NCBI RefSeq assembly: GCF_009795805.1
Contig: NZ_WTEY01000002.1
Coordinates: 1 to 64,000, forward strand
Source of the DNA: Gilliamella sp. Pra-s52
GTDB taxonomy: Bacteria > Pseudomonadota > Gammaproteobacteria > Enterobacterales > Orbaceae
Direction of reading: 5' to 3'
DNA: 64,000 bases
Shown: piece after piece, positions 46,466-56,312 of the stretch
How the letters are laid out: each line of letters starts with the position of its first letter
How positions within the stretch are numbered: the first letter of the stretch is position 1
The notes under the pieces: generated by a model
Databases searched by the model: none
Seen by the model: the letters and a program-made list of their open reading frames with translations, nothing else
What the model was told of the DNA's origin: nothing
Program-made: the position numbers and the translations under genes

Positions 46466-48220
46466 CTAGTTAATTTCAGCAACGCCATCACCTGCATTAA
46501 CATAATCGCCTTCTTGAACCGTTTTGGTTACTGTGCCACTGCGATGTGCAATAATTTGTACTTCCATTTTCATGGCTTCCATAATGCCAATGGCATCACC
46601 TTCGTTTACATTTTGCTTATCATCAATAAGCCATTTGAAAAGGTTGCCAGATACAGGCGATGGTACAATCGAATCGGATAGTACGTCATTAGCAGAAGTT
46701 GAAGTCGATGAGGTAACGTTTGCTTCGGTTTGCATAGCCAATCCAGCAAATAGGTTTGCAGGTAAGCCCAGTTTACAGCGTTTGCCGTCAATTTCGATAA
46801 CGGTTTTTATTAATGCTTCTTCTTTGGCAGGAATTTGCCTTTTTGCGGGTGTGATTGTGGCATTTAATTCAGTTTCGATCCAACGAGTATGTACATTAAA
46901 ATCACCACAAAAATCAGGATGTTCAATCACAGCACGATCAAATGGTAAAACACTTGCCACCCCTTCAATTGTAAATTCTGCTAACGCTCGGCGAGCCCTA
47001 GCAATGGCTTGTTGTCGATTATGACCAACCACAATCAATTTTGCCATTAGTGAATCAAACGTGGCAGGAATCGTTGAGCCCACCGTGACGCCACTGTCTA
47101 CACGAACACCAACACCTAATGGTACATCAAAGCGCGTAATGGTGCCTGCCGCAGGTAAAAAGCCATTAGCGGCATCTTCGGCATTGATACGAAATTCAAT
47201 AGCGTGGGCTTTAGGTTTTGGCGTTTCATTAATGCTTAATGGCAAACCTTGGGCAATACGCAGTTGTTCAACAACAAGATCAATGCCTGTTGTTTCTTCT
47301 GTTACGGGATGTTCTACTTGTAACCGTGTGTTGACTTCTAAAAATGATAATTTACCATCTTGGCTGAGTAAAAATTCAACCGTCCCGACACCAACATAAT
47401 TTGCTTTAGCACAAATGGCTATTGATGCTTGGGTTATTTGTTCAGTTAATTGTTCGCTAATAAAAGGAGCGGGTGATTCTTCAATTAATTTTTGATTACG
47501 TCGTTGCAGTGAGCAATCGCGTGTACCAACCACAACAATATGCCCTAATTTGTCGGCAATAATTTGTGCTTCGACATGTCTAGGGTTATGTAAGAATTGT
47601 TCTAAAAAGCACTCTCCACGCCCAAAAGCAGCAGTTGCTTCACGCACGGCGGAATGGTAAAGCTCTTCCACTTCGTCTATTTGCCAAGCAACTTTTAAGC
47701 CTCGACCACCGCCACCAAATGCAGCTTTTATAGCAATAGGCAAGCCATGGGCATGAGCAAATTCGACGGCTTCTTTAGCATTTTTAGCAGGTTCTTTTGT
47801 TCCTACAACCAAAGGGGCACCTACCTGTAATGCAAGCTGCCTTGCTTTGACTTTATCGCCTAATATTTCGATCGTTTCGGGGTTGGGACCAACCCAAATT
47901 AACCCTGCATCTTGCACCGCTTTTGCAAATTCAACACGTTCAGATAAAAAACCATAACCAGGGTGAACCATCGTTGCCCCTGATTTTTTAGCTATAGCGA
48001 TAATTTTATCAATATCTAAATACGTTTCACTTGGTATATTATCTGCTAGTCCATAAGCTTCATCGGCCATTTGTACGTGAAGTGCGTTAATATCGGCATC
48101 AGCATAAATCGCAATAGACAAAAAACCTATATCACGACAGGCACGCACAATGCGTACGGCAATTTCGCCACGGTTAGCAATTAATACTTTATGCGTTATT
48201 GTTTGATTATTTTTAGACAT
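46466..48220 (-). CDS. Biotin carboxylase fused to biotin carrier domain
   Basis: 584 residues. A biotin carboxylase region (about 10-455: VLIANRGEIAVRIVRACRD, HPGYGFLSE, KAAFGGGGRGLKV, FLEVNTRLQVEHPVTE) is followed by a linker and a C-terminal biotinyl domain with EAMKMEVQI, where Lys is biotinylated. It carboxylates its own biotin using ATP and bicarbonate. No acetyl-CoA carboxyltransferase is nearby; it sits directly after pxpB-pxpC and pxpA, whose folds include the urea carboxylase carboxyltransferase. It therefore most likely serves a lactam carboxylase. Start at 48220 (SKNNQ) chosen over in-frame starts close to GGGAG at 48232. Confidence 0.88.
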   Translation of the reverse strand: MSKNNQTITHKVLIANRGEIAVRIVRACRDIGFLSIAIYADADINALHVQMADEAYGLADNIPSETYLDIDKIIAIAKKSGATMVHPGYGFLSERVEFAKAVQDAGLIWVGPNPETIEILGDKVKARQLALQVGAPLVVGTKEPAKNAKEAVEFAHAHGLPIAIKAAFGGGGRGLKVAWQIDEVEELYHSAVREATAAFGRGECFLEQFLHNPRHVEAQIIADKLGHIVVVGTRDCSLQRRNQKLIEESPAPFISEQLTEQITQASIAICAKANYVGVGTVEFLLSQDGKLSFLEVNTRLQVEHPVTEETTGIDLVVEQLRIAQGLPLSINETPKPKAHAIEFRINAEDAANGFLPAAGTITRFDVPLGVGVRVDSGVTVGSTIPATFDSLMAKLIVVGHNRQQAIARARRALAEFTIEGVASVLPFDRAVIEHPDFCGDFNVHTRWIETELNATITPAKRQIPAKEEALIKTVIEIDGKRCKLGLPANLFAGLAMQTEANVTSSTSTSANDVLSDSIVPSPVSGNLFKWLIDDKQNVNEGDAIGIMEAMKMEVQIIAHRSGTVTKTVQEGDYVNAGDGVAEIN

Positions 48221-48236
48221 GATCAACATCACTCCC

Positions 48237-49823
48237 TTAAAATTCTTTAAATATCCCTATAGGATTAAATTTTATTTTGGCATTGACTGGAATTTGACCT
48301 GCCAAATCTAAATGATAATTACAGACTGCGCCAATAACAGGATAACCACCCGTTAAAGGATGATCATTCAAAAATAACACAGGTTGTCCATTAGCAGGAA
48401 TTTGAATTGCTCCAATGCAAGTCCCTTCACTTGGTAATTCTTGGTGTTTTTCACGAGTTAATGGTTGTTCACCAGATAAGCGTAATCCAATACGATTAGA
48501 CGCTGGCGTTACTTGCCATAACTGTGAAGTAAGAAGTTCTATCGCTTGCTGAGTAAACCAATCGGTACGCGGTCCAAGCACAATATCTAAGACGACCACA
48601 TCTTGGCTAGTTGGGTAATTGATAGTAGGGGTTTCGGTTAATAAAACTGGTTTTAATGTGTTTGTTTGCTTTATTGCCAATGTTTGCCCTGCTTTTAGTG
48701 GCAATGGACCTACTTGTGCAAGCGTATCAAACGCACAACTGGTTAAAATTGGCGATACTTGAAAACCACCACGCACCGCTAAATAACTACGAGTGCCACA
48801 TTTTACATTACTTAAGCGGATAATATCGCCTACTTCTAATTGAATTGGCTGATACATGGGCAAAGTATAGGTTTCGCCTTGGGCGGTGGTAATGGTGATA
48901 TCACATACAGCTCCTGTTATTGTAACTAGCATTGAACGGTTTATTTGTGCGCTAAAACCACCTTGAGTAATTTCTAACGCCGGTTCATTAATTGAATTAC
49001 CTAATATACGGTTAGCGCTGTGTAATGCGCTTTTATCCATCGCTCCCGATTCAGAAATACCTAACGCTGCCTGACCAATTCGACCATTATCTTGGAACAA
49101 TGTTTGTAGTCCTGTCGTTAATACGGTTATATCTTGTTGCGGCTCAACAGTGTTATCTTGTTTTTTAGAAACTGATAAATGAGCAGGTAAATGATAAGTT
49201 GTTTTCGATTGGCTCACATCAATAAAATGAACCCGCGTGCCGGGTTTGAACAGCGCTGGCTCATCACGATAGATGTCCCAAACGGCGGTATCGGTAATAC
49301 CAATAAGTTGCCAACCACCTGGGCTTGATTGTGGGTAAACACTACTAAATTCCCCTGCTAAAGCAACCGACCCTGCTGGAATGCGAACGCGTGGAGATTG
49401 TCGGCGTGGCACATTAAGTTGAACCGTTTTAGATACCATATAAGCAAACCCCGGAGCAAAGCCACAAAAAGCCACTTGATACTCGTTATTGGTGTGCCTT
49501 GCAATCACTTCGGCAACTGTTATGCCAAGATAATCTGCCACTTGAGGTAAATCTTCGCCATTATAGCGAACCGGTATTGTTACCAATTCGCCAGATTGCA
49601 TAACGTTTGCCGAAATATCTAATTGAGCAATTTGCTTTGCAAGTATATTAGCATCGGTCACAATGGGGTTATAACGGATTAATAGGGTTCGTGCCGCTGG
49701 GATTATTTCATTGATATGCCACTCAGCAATAACACCTTGAAGCACATCTGTAAGCGCCATGGTTTGCTCAAGGCTGTTTAATTCTACGATAAACGCATCG
49801 ATATTAACGGGTAAAAATCGCAT
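48237..49823 (-). CDS. 5-oxoprolinase subunits B and C fused (PxpB-PxpC)
   Basis: 528 residues. N-terminal KipI/PxpB (AHS1) region (about 1-210: PVRYNGEDLPQVADYLG, FCGFAPGFAYMVS, RIPAGSVALAGEFSSVYPQ) is joined to a KipA/PxpC (AHS2) region (about 225-528: GIGQAALGISESGAMDKSAL written in part, GPRTDWFTQQ, GTCIGAIQIPANGQPV). In E. coli these are separate proteins; the same two folds make the carboxyltransferase half of urea carboxylase. The ATG at 49823 has GAGGT six bases upstream; the frame from 49853 adds ten residues without an SD. The biotin carboxylase gene follows within a few bases. Confidence 0.9.
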   Translation of the reverse strand: MRFLPVNIDAFIVELNSLEQTMALTDVLQGVIAEWHINEIIPAARTLLIRYNPIVTDANILAKQIAQLDISANVMQSGELVTIPVRYNGEDLPQVADYLGITVAEVIARHTNNEYQVAFCGFAPGFAYMVSKTVQLNVPRRQSPRVRIPAGSVALAGEFSSVYPQSSPGGWQLIGITDTAVWDIYRDEPALFKPGTRVHFIDVSQSKTTYHLPAHLSVSKKQDNTVEPQQDITVLTTGLQTLFQDNGRIGQAALGISESGAMDKSALHSANRILGNSINEPALEITQGGFSAQINRSMLVTITGAVCDITITTAQGETYTLPMYQPIQLEVGDIIRLSNVKCGTRSYLAVRGGFQVSPILTSCAFDTLAQVGPLPLKAGQTLAIKQTNTLKPVLLTETPTINYPTSQDVVVLDIVLGPRTDWFTQQAIELLTSQLWQVTPASNRIGLRLSGEQPLTREKHQELPSEGTCIGAIQIPANGQPVLFLNDHPLTGGYPVIGAVCNYHLDLAGQIPVNAKIKFNPIGIFKEF

Positions 49824-49943
49824 TAAGTACCTCGAAATATGATCAATATCCAATCACTAACAACACATATTTTATATTGTTTTGTTTAATCATATTTTTA
49901 TTTTCTTATTAATTTAATTAAATTTTTCAAAACATTAACTAAT

Positions 49944-50726
49944 TTAGTTATTATTACTTTTAGTAAACGAGGCAATATGAATGCCATTTTGTTGTAGTTT
50001 TTGTCGAACTTTTTGTGCCATTGCTAAAGCACCAACGCTATCGCCATGGACACAAATTGATTCTGCCTCAATACGCACAAATTGCCCTTCGATAGACATC
50101 ACGCTACCGTCATTAACTAATTGCAACATTCGCTCGGCAACCAAATCAGGATCGTGCAATACAGCACCGGCTTCTTTACGCGAAACTAATGTGCCATCGG
50201 CATGATATGCTCTATCAGCAAACGCTTCGGCAACGACGCTCAAGCCACTTTCTTTAGCCCATTCAATCAATTTTGAGCCTGCAAGAGCAACCAAAGTCAA
50301 TGTGGAATCAACCGCACAAAGCGCATCGATCACCGCCATTGCCTGACGTTTATCATGCGCAATGGTGTTATATAATGCACCATGTGGCTTAACATAACTT
50401 ATTTTGGTGCCGATTGATGTGGCTAATCCTTTAAGTGCGCCAATTTGATAAATCACATCAGCGGTTAATTCATCAGTTGCTATATCCATCTTACGGCGAC
50501 CAAACCCCACTAAATCAGGGTAGCCAACATGAGCACCCACTTCCACATTATTGGCTTTGGCCGCTTTCAATGTTTTTAAAATACCTGCTGGTGAACCAGC
50601 ATGAAATCCGCAAGCGACATTGGCACTGCTAACAACTTTTAGCATTGCCTCGTCATTACCCATTTGCCATTGACCAAAGCTTTCGCCAAGGTCACTGTTT
50701 AAATCAATACATTTGGTGATTGTCAT
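49944..50726 (-). CDS. pxpA: 5-oxoprolinase subunit A (LamB/YcsF family)
   Basis: 260 residues. [20 protein letters not shown] (about 8-27), [12 protein letters not shown] and [16 protein letters not shown] are LamB/YcsF family marks with conserved Asp and His residues, and [20 protein letters not shown] closes the fold. With PxpB and PxpC it hydrolyses 5-oxoproline, a damage product of glutamine and glutathione turnover, to glutamate. Lies between the transporter gene and the pxpBC fusion in one leftward operon. Confidence 0.94.
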   Translation of the reverse strand: MTITKCIDLNSDLGESFGQWQMGNDEAMLKVVSSANVACGFHAGSPAGILKTLKAAKANNVEVGAHVGYPDLVGFGRRKMDIATDELTADVIYQIGALKGLATSIGTKISYVKPHGALYNTIAHDKRQAMAVIDALCAVDSTLTLVALAGSKLIEWAKESGLSVVAEAFADRAYHADGTLVSRKEAGAVLHDPDLVAERMLQLVNDGSVMSIEGQFVRIEAESICVHGDSVGALAMAQKVRQKLQQNGIHIASFTKSNNN

Positions 50727-50734
50727 ATTGTCCT

Positions 50735-51970
50735 CTATTTTAAATAGTTAAAAATAGTCGCAACCGACATTATGCCCATATACCAAGTAATTGCGCACAC
50801 AACGACACCTGAAAGTAATAACCATCTTGGATAATGATATCCAGACATAAGATCAGCTCGCCGCCAACCAATATACACAAAAATGGTCAAACCAAGCGGT
50901 AACACTAAACCATTAAAGCCACCGGCAAAAACAAGTAATGATGCTGGTGCTGTCCCCATAGCTAAATAGATCACAAGCGAAACAGCAATAAAGATAATGG
51001 TGGCAAATTGGCGTTGTCTATCTGTAATTGTTCGTTTAAAAGGTGTAATAAAAGTCATTGAAGTATAAGCGGCTCCAATCACACTGGTTATGGCTGCCGC
51101 CCATAAAATCAAACCAAAAAGACGTAATCCAAACTCGCCTAAAGCAACCTGAAACGCTTGCGATGCGGGGTTGGCTGCATAGCTTGAAATATCAATTGTC
51201 ACACCACTTGCCACGACACCTAAAATCGCTAAAAATAGAATGTAACGCATTAAACCAACAACCACAATCCCTTTAGTTGCCGCCCCCGAAACATAATCAA
51301 TATGCTCTACACCAACCATACCTTTATCAAGTAAACGGTGAGCGCCGGCATAAGAAATATATCCCCCAACGGTTCCACCAACAATAGTTGTGATTGAAGC
51401 AAAGTTAATATCACTCGGGAAAACGGTCTCTTTTAACGCTTCACCAACTGGAGGGTGAGATGCAAACACCACAAATAACGTTAAAACAATCATTAGCAAA
51501 CCAAAACCAATCATTAAACGATCAATAAAATTGCTAGCTTTACGCGATGAAAAGATATAAACCGCTAAAAATGCACTAATTGCCCCACCCCATTTAGAAT
51601 CAAGCCCAACCAACGCATTTAAACCTAATCCTGCACCGGCAATATTACCAATATTAAACACTAACCCACCAAATATAATTAGCACTGCAAGCACATAACC
51701 ACTAAATGGAATTGTGGCATTGGCAATATCAGACGAATTCATTTTAGTTAACGCAACCACTCGCCAAATATTTTGCTGAACAACAAAATCGATAATAATA
51801 GAAGCTAAAATACCAAAGCCAAAGGCAGTACCAAGCGTAACGGTAAACGTAGCGGTTTGAGTAATAAATCCTGGACCAATTGCCGATGTTGCCATTAAAA
51901 AAATGGCACTAATTAATGAAGCACGCCGATTTTTAACAAAAGCAACGGTACTACTGCTATGATTTTCCAT
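50735..51970 (-). CDS. NRAMP-fold transporter linked to 5-oxoprolinase
   Basis: 411 residues with about 11 membrane segments, related to NRAMP-family proteins (YcsG-like). In metal-transporting NRAMPs the first helix has DPGN; here the same place reads IGPGFITQT, so both metal-coordinating residues are replaced. The gene begins the operon with pxpA eight bases downstream. I infer that it imports 5-oxoproline or a similar lactam rather than a metal. The ATG at 51970 has GAGGAG at eight bases; the one at 51976 is too close to it. Confidence 0.78.
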   Translation of the reverse strand: MENHSSSTVAFVKNRRASLISAIFLMATSAIGPGFITQTATFTVTLGTAFGFGILASIIIDFVVQQNIWRVVALTKMNSSDIANATIPFSGYVLAVLIIFGGLVFNIGNIAGAGLGLNALVGLDSKWGGAISAFLAVYIFSSRKASNFIDRLMIGFGLLMIVLTLFVVFASHPPVGEALKETVFPSDINFASITTIVGGTVGGYISYAGAHRLLDKGMVGVEHIDYVSGAATKGIVVVGLMRYILFLAILGVVASGVTIDISSYAANPASQAFQVALGEFGLRLFGLILWAAAITSVIGAAYTSMTFITPFKRTITDRQRQFATIIFIAVSLVIYLAMGTAPASLLVFAGGFNGLVLPLGLTIFVYIGWRRADLMSGYHYPRWLLLSGVVVCAITWYMGIMSVATIFNYLK

Positions 51971-51976
51971 ATGCAT

Positions 51977-52557
51977 GTCTCCTCTTAATTTATTTCTATA
52001 ATTATCAATACAAATATAATTGCATATAATGTTATTTATAGGCGATAACTATGCCGTGATTTCAACTATTTTTGATAATGCAGTTAAATATAATTACTGT
52101 TTTTTAAGTAAAAGACTAATAAAAAATAATTATAATGTTCTAAAAAGTTGGCATGAATAAAAAATGTGTACAAAGATATCTTTTATATAAGATCTTTAAT
52201 TCATATGACTAAACATAATAATTTTTGTAAAAAATTTTAGGAAATACTACGTTTCAATATAAAAACTCATATTATACTAATCCTAATGTAAAGGATTTGT
52301 TTTTATTACGTAAAACAAAAATAATTATCTTTTAAAATAAAAAGTCATATTAGTGTATAAGATTTGTAAATAATCCAATAATAACTTAATTCTTTATGTA
52401 TTTAGGTTTATATTTTGTAATTACCGTTCAGATTTAACGTATATTAGTTAATGTAAGGAAGGAATGTTTCTCAAACTTTTGCTTTAGAATGAGAAACACT
52501 AATATTTATTGTCAAAGCGCATATTGCATAACTAACGTGAACACAAAAAACCTATTA
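51977..52557. other. Large AT-rich gap before the tad operon end
   Basis: 581 bp with no credible gene. It carries TGTTTCTCA (52465-52473) facing TGAGAAACA (52490-52498), a 9-bp perfect stem with a 16-base loop. This is the likely end of the leftward tad transcript, though its U-tract is broken by cytosines. It also holds a palindromic AAGATATCTT near 52175 and presumably the promoter of the NRAMP-pxp operon. Nothing else stands out. Confidence 0.5.
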
Positions 52558-53016
52558 TTACAATATAACTTTAAACAGCGTGATTGATGTTAAAAAGTAG
52601 CTCGCACTAATTGCAAGTCCATAGGGTAATGTAACATCACCTTCTGTTTTCTTAAAACGTTTATATATAATTGCAAAGATTGCCAATGGCAAACCAAAAA
52701 ATGTAATTACAGCCAAAAAAGACAAGACATTATTTACTGAAATAGTTATTAAAAGAGCAGTAATTAACTTAATATCCCCTGCACCGACTAATCGGCAATA
52801 AAACATAAGCAAACCACAAATTAAAAATATTGCTGATGCGCCATAATTTAGCTGCCCTTGCCCAAATAAAAAGTTTGAAATAGCCAAAATGAATATTATC
52901 ATAACAATCTTATTTGAAATAGTCCGAGATGTTAAATCCGTATAACAAGAAACTAACAAACACATCCAAATAGCTAAAAGAATAATATCATTAATTAATT
53001 CTTGACTCACCGTCAT
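52558..53016 (-). CDS. tadV: TadV/CpaA-type A24 prepilin peptidase
   Basis: 152 residues, all membrane helices. The two catalytic aspartates are visible: SCYTDLTSRTISNK (about 24-37) and the GxGD form in GAGDIKLITALLI (about 79-91). It cleaves leaders from the Flp pilin and the TadE/TadF pseudopilins at the inner membrane. Four bases overlap with the RCC1 gene upstream (ATGA), so the two are coupled. In many tad loci tadV sits beside flp at the front; here it closes the operon. Confidence 0.92.
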   Translation of the reverse strand: MTVSQELINDIILLAIWMCLLVSCYTDLTSRTISNKIVMIIFILAISNFLFGQGQLNYGASAIFLICGLLMFYCRLVGAGDIKLITALLITISVNNVLSFLAVITFFGLPLAIFAIIYKRFKKTEGDVTLPYGLAISASYFLTSITLFKVIL

Positions 53017-54302
53017 AGTCCTTGACCTGGAACATAATTTGAACCATAAACTTTCTTCATTTCATCAACAACAAATTCAAGTTCTTTTCCAGGCCAATTT
53101 ACTGGACTAGAACCTCCGCCAAATTTATTTTGAACATTATATCCAACGCCAAATGCTTTTCCTTCATCATTCCAATACACTAGATGCTCTTTGCCTCCAT
53201 CAATTTTAGTTAAATTACCAAGGTAGCTTCTAGGTGTTGGTTTAGATCCATATACTTGCTTTTGAAAAGCTCCAGCAGTTATTCCCCATGTCAGTAATTC
53301 TCTATTTTCATTAAGAGCAGCACACCCGGCATATCGGCAATAAAGCATATTAATATTATCCGTGATAAACTGCGGCTTAGCTAACCTTCTTGTGGGCGTT
53401 ATAAGAGTACCATCTGGGTCATAGACAGCTTCTTCATCCAAACCAAGTCCTAAATGATTTGCCGCTCCCATACCATAAACTTCACCCGACGAGGTTAAAA
53501 AAGCAGTAAAAGAATTCCCCCCCGTAATATGCACTATATCCTCACCATTAATTGGAATATAATTTGTAATATCGACTGGCTCGTTAGGATATCTATGATC
53601 AGGGACATTTTCACGACCAAATGCATTAGCTTCTTCATCACCCCATGCATAAATATTTCCCCTATCATCAATAGCATATCCATTTTCGTAAGCAGCACCT
53701 ATTAATACTATTGGACGACCATTAAATTTGTCCCGAGGAATTTTATAAACGTCATTTATCGCGTTGTAGGTACCATTCCCTACTTGACCATATATGCCAT
53801 GCCCCCAAGAATAAACATCGCCATCCCTCGTTAATGCATAAGAGACATATTCCCCTGCATTAATCATAATGACATCTTTATTTTCTAAAACTAAAACAGG
53901 TAAGCTTGGGTAATTCCCATTCGCTGGCTTGCCACCGCTTGCCTCATGATATCCGTTTTGTCCCCACCCCCATACATTGCCTCTATCATCTAATGCAATA
54001 ATATGATATATTCCAGCGGCTACTTGTGTAATAGTAAGTCCCTCTCTAGCAAAGGTCTCTACTCTAGCAGGAGGAGTAGTTGAAGAAACATCTTCTCGTC
54101 CATTTCCTTGCTGAGATGAGTTTCTAAATCCCCAAACCCAGACATCACCATTTTCTATTGTTATGCCTGTATCAACCATGTTAGTTGCTGTAGGAACATC
54201 TATTTCTGATTTTGTTGTTAAAATCACAGCATCTGTACTAGCTTTTGCTAATAATGAAAAGGATAAGCAGGATATAAATATTACGACTTTTTTTAGTTTC
54301 AT
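53013..54302 (-). CDS. Exported RCC1-repeat beta-propeller protein in tad operon
   Basis: 429 residues. A signal peptide (VVIFISCLSFSLLAKA) is followed by seven RCC1-like repeats, each with the G-x-(V/I/L)-(W/Y)-x-WG or close pattern: GDVWVWGF, GNVWGWGQ, GDVYSWGH, GNIYAWGD, GEVYGMGA, RELLTWGI and GKAFGVGY. Seven repeats suit a complete seven-bladed propeller. It is encoded between tadG and tadV, overlapping tadV by four bases, so it is made with the pilus machine. RCC1 propellers bind proteins or other surfaces; I infer a surface or periplasmic partner of the pilus. No such tad component is standard. Confidence 0.85.
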   Translation of the reverse strand: MKLKKVVIFISCLSFSLLAKASTDAVILTTKSEIDVPTATNMVDTGITIENGDVWVWGFRNSSQQGNGREDVSSTTPPARVETFAREGLTITQVAAGIYHIIALDDRGNVWGWGQNGYHEASGGKPANGNYPSLPVLVLENKDVIMINAGEYVSYALTRDGDVYSWGHGIYGQVGNGTYNAINDVYKIPRDKFNGRPIVLIGAAYENGYAIDDRGNIYAWGDEEANAFGRENVPDHRYPNEPVDITNYIPINGEDIVHITGGNSFTAFLTSSGEVYGMGAANHLGLGLDEEAVYDPDGTLITPTRRLAKPQFITDNINMLYCRYAGCAALNENRELLTWGITAGAFQKQVYGSKPTPRSYLGNLTKIDGGKEHLVYWNDEGKAFGVGYNVQNKFGGGSSPVNWPGKELEFVVDEMKKVYGSNYVPGQGL

Positions 54303-54323
54303 TTATCGATAACTCCTATTCTG

Positions 54324-56288
54324 TTATTTTTTATTTTTATTTTTATTAACAAAATTTCCCGTCTCACTCAAAATTATTTTTTCCATTGTATCATACAATG
54401 ATTGATAATCTTGAACTTCATGCAAATATTGTTTATTTTCATTCATACATTTAGTAAACCATTTACCGTATGCAGCTTCATACTCAGAATTTGTTGTCAA
54501 ATTACGTGCTCTTGGGTCAATTTTTATATAGTGAATTGTCGCTGTTTCAGCCGGCATATCAATATAACCTCTATTTTTGTTATCTAATGAAGTTAATCCA
54601 CTCGTTATTGTCTGACAAACACCAGCATCCAAAAACTGATCTCTAAGAATATCTGCTCCACTATCATCTTTGCCATCAGTAATAATAATCATTATTTTAT
54701 TATTAGCACCACCTCTTGCCATTACAGGAACAGTCCTTAACAAAGCCGTTATAGTATCAGTCCCTCCTCCTGGTTTCCAGTCTGCTTTTTTAATAGAGTT
54801 TAAAAGATTAGCATTATGATTTTCATCTTGACTAAAGGGAACTAAATAAGGTGATAACTTAAATTTCTTCATTTTTTTAGCAGCTTCAGCAAACCTTTTA
54901 TGATTTTTTTTCATTTCCGCTATACTTTTACTCATAATGCCATTGTTATATAATGGTGATTGACACATTCCCTGAAATGGAGAAAAATCAGCCACAGTTG
55001 GAGAAATAGATCGATTAAATGTTATAGTATTAGTATTTATATCACTAAACAATGTATCAATTGTACCTTGTACATCAACTGTTTTAGTGTTAGCAAATGA
55101 ATAATGTACATCAGGATGATCTCCTGAAAACATATAATCATACAGTTGAACTACTTTAGCGTATTGATCTTCAACTGTCCTTTTATTGCTATTTTTTAAT
55201 GGATAATCAGCATTATTTTTACCACAAGCATATCGTGCAGAACCCATATTAAGTTGCTCAATCCTATGCCGAACAGTACATAACCCACTATCTACCAATT
55301 TTTTATCACTATCATATCCCAAAGCTGGACCAATCAGTTGTGAATAATAGCGGTAATAAAAATAATCTAAATTATAATAAACTGTGTTCTTAAATTTATC
55401 GAAATAATTATAGGTTAAATAATCAGTAATAATATTCTTTGCCTTTAAATTACTCCATTTTCGATATGCAATATTTTTATTTGCCCAAAAACTATAATCA
55501 ACTTGGTCATAAGGACTTTTCATTTTATACATAACCGAACAACCATAGCTTTCACCACCTGCTGGGTTTTTATTGTTTTGCTGAACAGGTACTCCAATAT
55601 CATAAGGAACTAATGCAAACTTATATTCTGGATACTGTTTAAACTTATCAATAATGTCACCTATTGCTTTTTTCATATATTTAAGGCGCTGCGTATCAGG
55701 ATGAGTTTCCGAATAGGCATTACACGAAGTATCTCTGTATTTACATGTTACTGAACCTGAAAAATCACTAATGAAAGCGATATCAAATGAGTCACGACGT
55801 TCAAATTTTTTTGTATTCCCATAAGTGTTTGTTTTATTGCCAACAATCATCGACTGCTCTGATCCATTACCTTTTCCACTGCCTTTATCACTAGTTAGGA
55901 AATCAAATTTTTGTTTATAGACTACACTATATATTTTTTTGTTTCTATCATATTTTATATCAATAGTTGCATCCTTATTTTTAACCAAATCATCGTTAAT
56001 TTTCTGATAGATAGAATAATTGATATAGTTTAATGCTATTTTACGATTTTGTTCAATTGCAGGAGCATCAATATTTTTATTGTTTAAAGCTACAATAGCC
56101 AACGATGCTTCGTTAGTTGCTTCAGAAAGTCTAGCACGATCGCGCATTTCTTGAACATAATTAATCGAAACTAGCATAGAAATAAGCATAGCTGGAAGCA
56201 TAATCGCAAAAACAATAGCAACACTTCCTAAGGTACACCTAAAAAAAGATTTTTTATGATAATTCTGTTTAAGTTTATTATTGCTCAT
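54324..56288 (-). CDS. tadG: TadG-like pilus protein with von Willebrand A domain
   Basis: 654 residues. An N-terminal membrane helix with the Tad pseudopilin-like pattern GSVAIVFAIMLPAMLISML (about 17-35) lacks the usual Glu at position 5. Beyond it a large vWA domain shows the metal site DFSGS (about 177-181), then GGTDTITALL and IIITDGKDDSG. TadG is the largest of the three Tad pseudopilin-like proteins; vWA domains are often found in it and may bind host or pilus components. Interspersed long Tyr/Asn-rich loops are probably surface-exposed insertions. Confidence 0.85.
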   Translation of the reverse strand: MSNNKLKQNYHKKSFFRCTLGSVAIVFAIMLPAMLISMLVSINYVQEMRDRARLSEATNEASLAIVALNNKNIDAPAIEQNRKIALNYINYSIYQKINDDLVKNKDATIDIKYDRNKKIYSVVYKQKFDFLTSDKGSGKGNGSEQSMIVGNKTNTYGNTKKFERRDSFDIAFISDFSGSVTCKYRDTSCNAYSETHPDTQRLKYMKKAIGDIIDKFKQYPEYKFALVPYDIGVPVQQNNKNPAGGESYGCSVMYKMKSPYDQVDYSFWANKNIAYRKWSNLKAKNIITDYLTYNYFDKFKNTVYYNLDYFYYRYYSQLIGPALGYDSDKKLVDSGLCTVRHRIEQLNMGSARYACGKNNADYPLKNSNKRTVEDQYAKVVQLYDYMFSGDHPDVHYSFANTKTVDVQGTIDTLFSDINTNTITFNRSISPTVADFSPFQGMCQSPLYNNGIMSKSIAEMKKNHKRFAEAAKKMKKFKLSPYLVPFSQDENHNANLLNSIKKADWKPGGGTDTITALLRTVPVMARGGANNKIMIIITDGKDDSGADILRDQFLDAGVCQTITSGLTSLDNKNRGYIDMPAETATIHYIKIDPRARNLTTNSEYEAAYGKWFTKCMNENKQYLHEVQDYQSLYDTMEKIILSETGNFVNKNKNKK

Positions 56289-56312
56289 ATAATCCTCTAA
56301 AAAGGGTATTGA

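Noticed and set aside
46524..47399. Long plus-strand frames (166 and 112 residues) opposite the biotin carboxylase
   Set aside because: Antisense shadows of a clearly conserved gene with Ser/Thr-rich composition typical of such artefacts.
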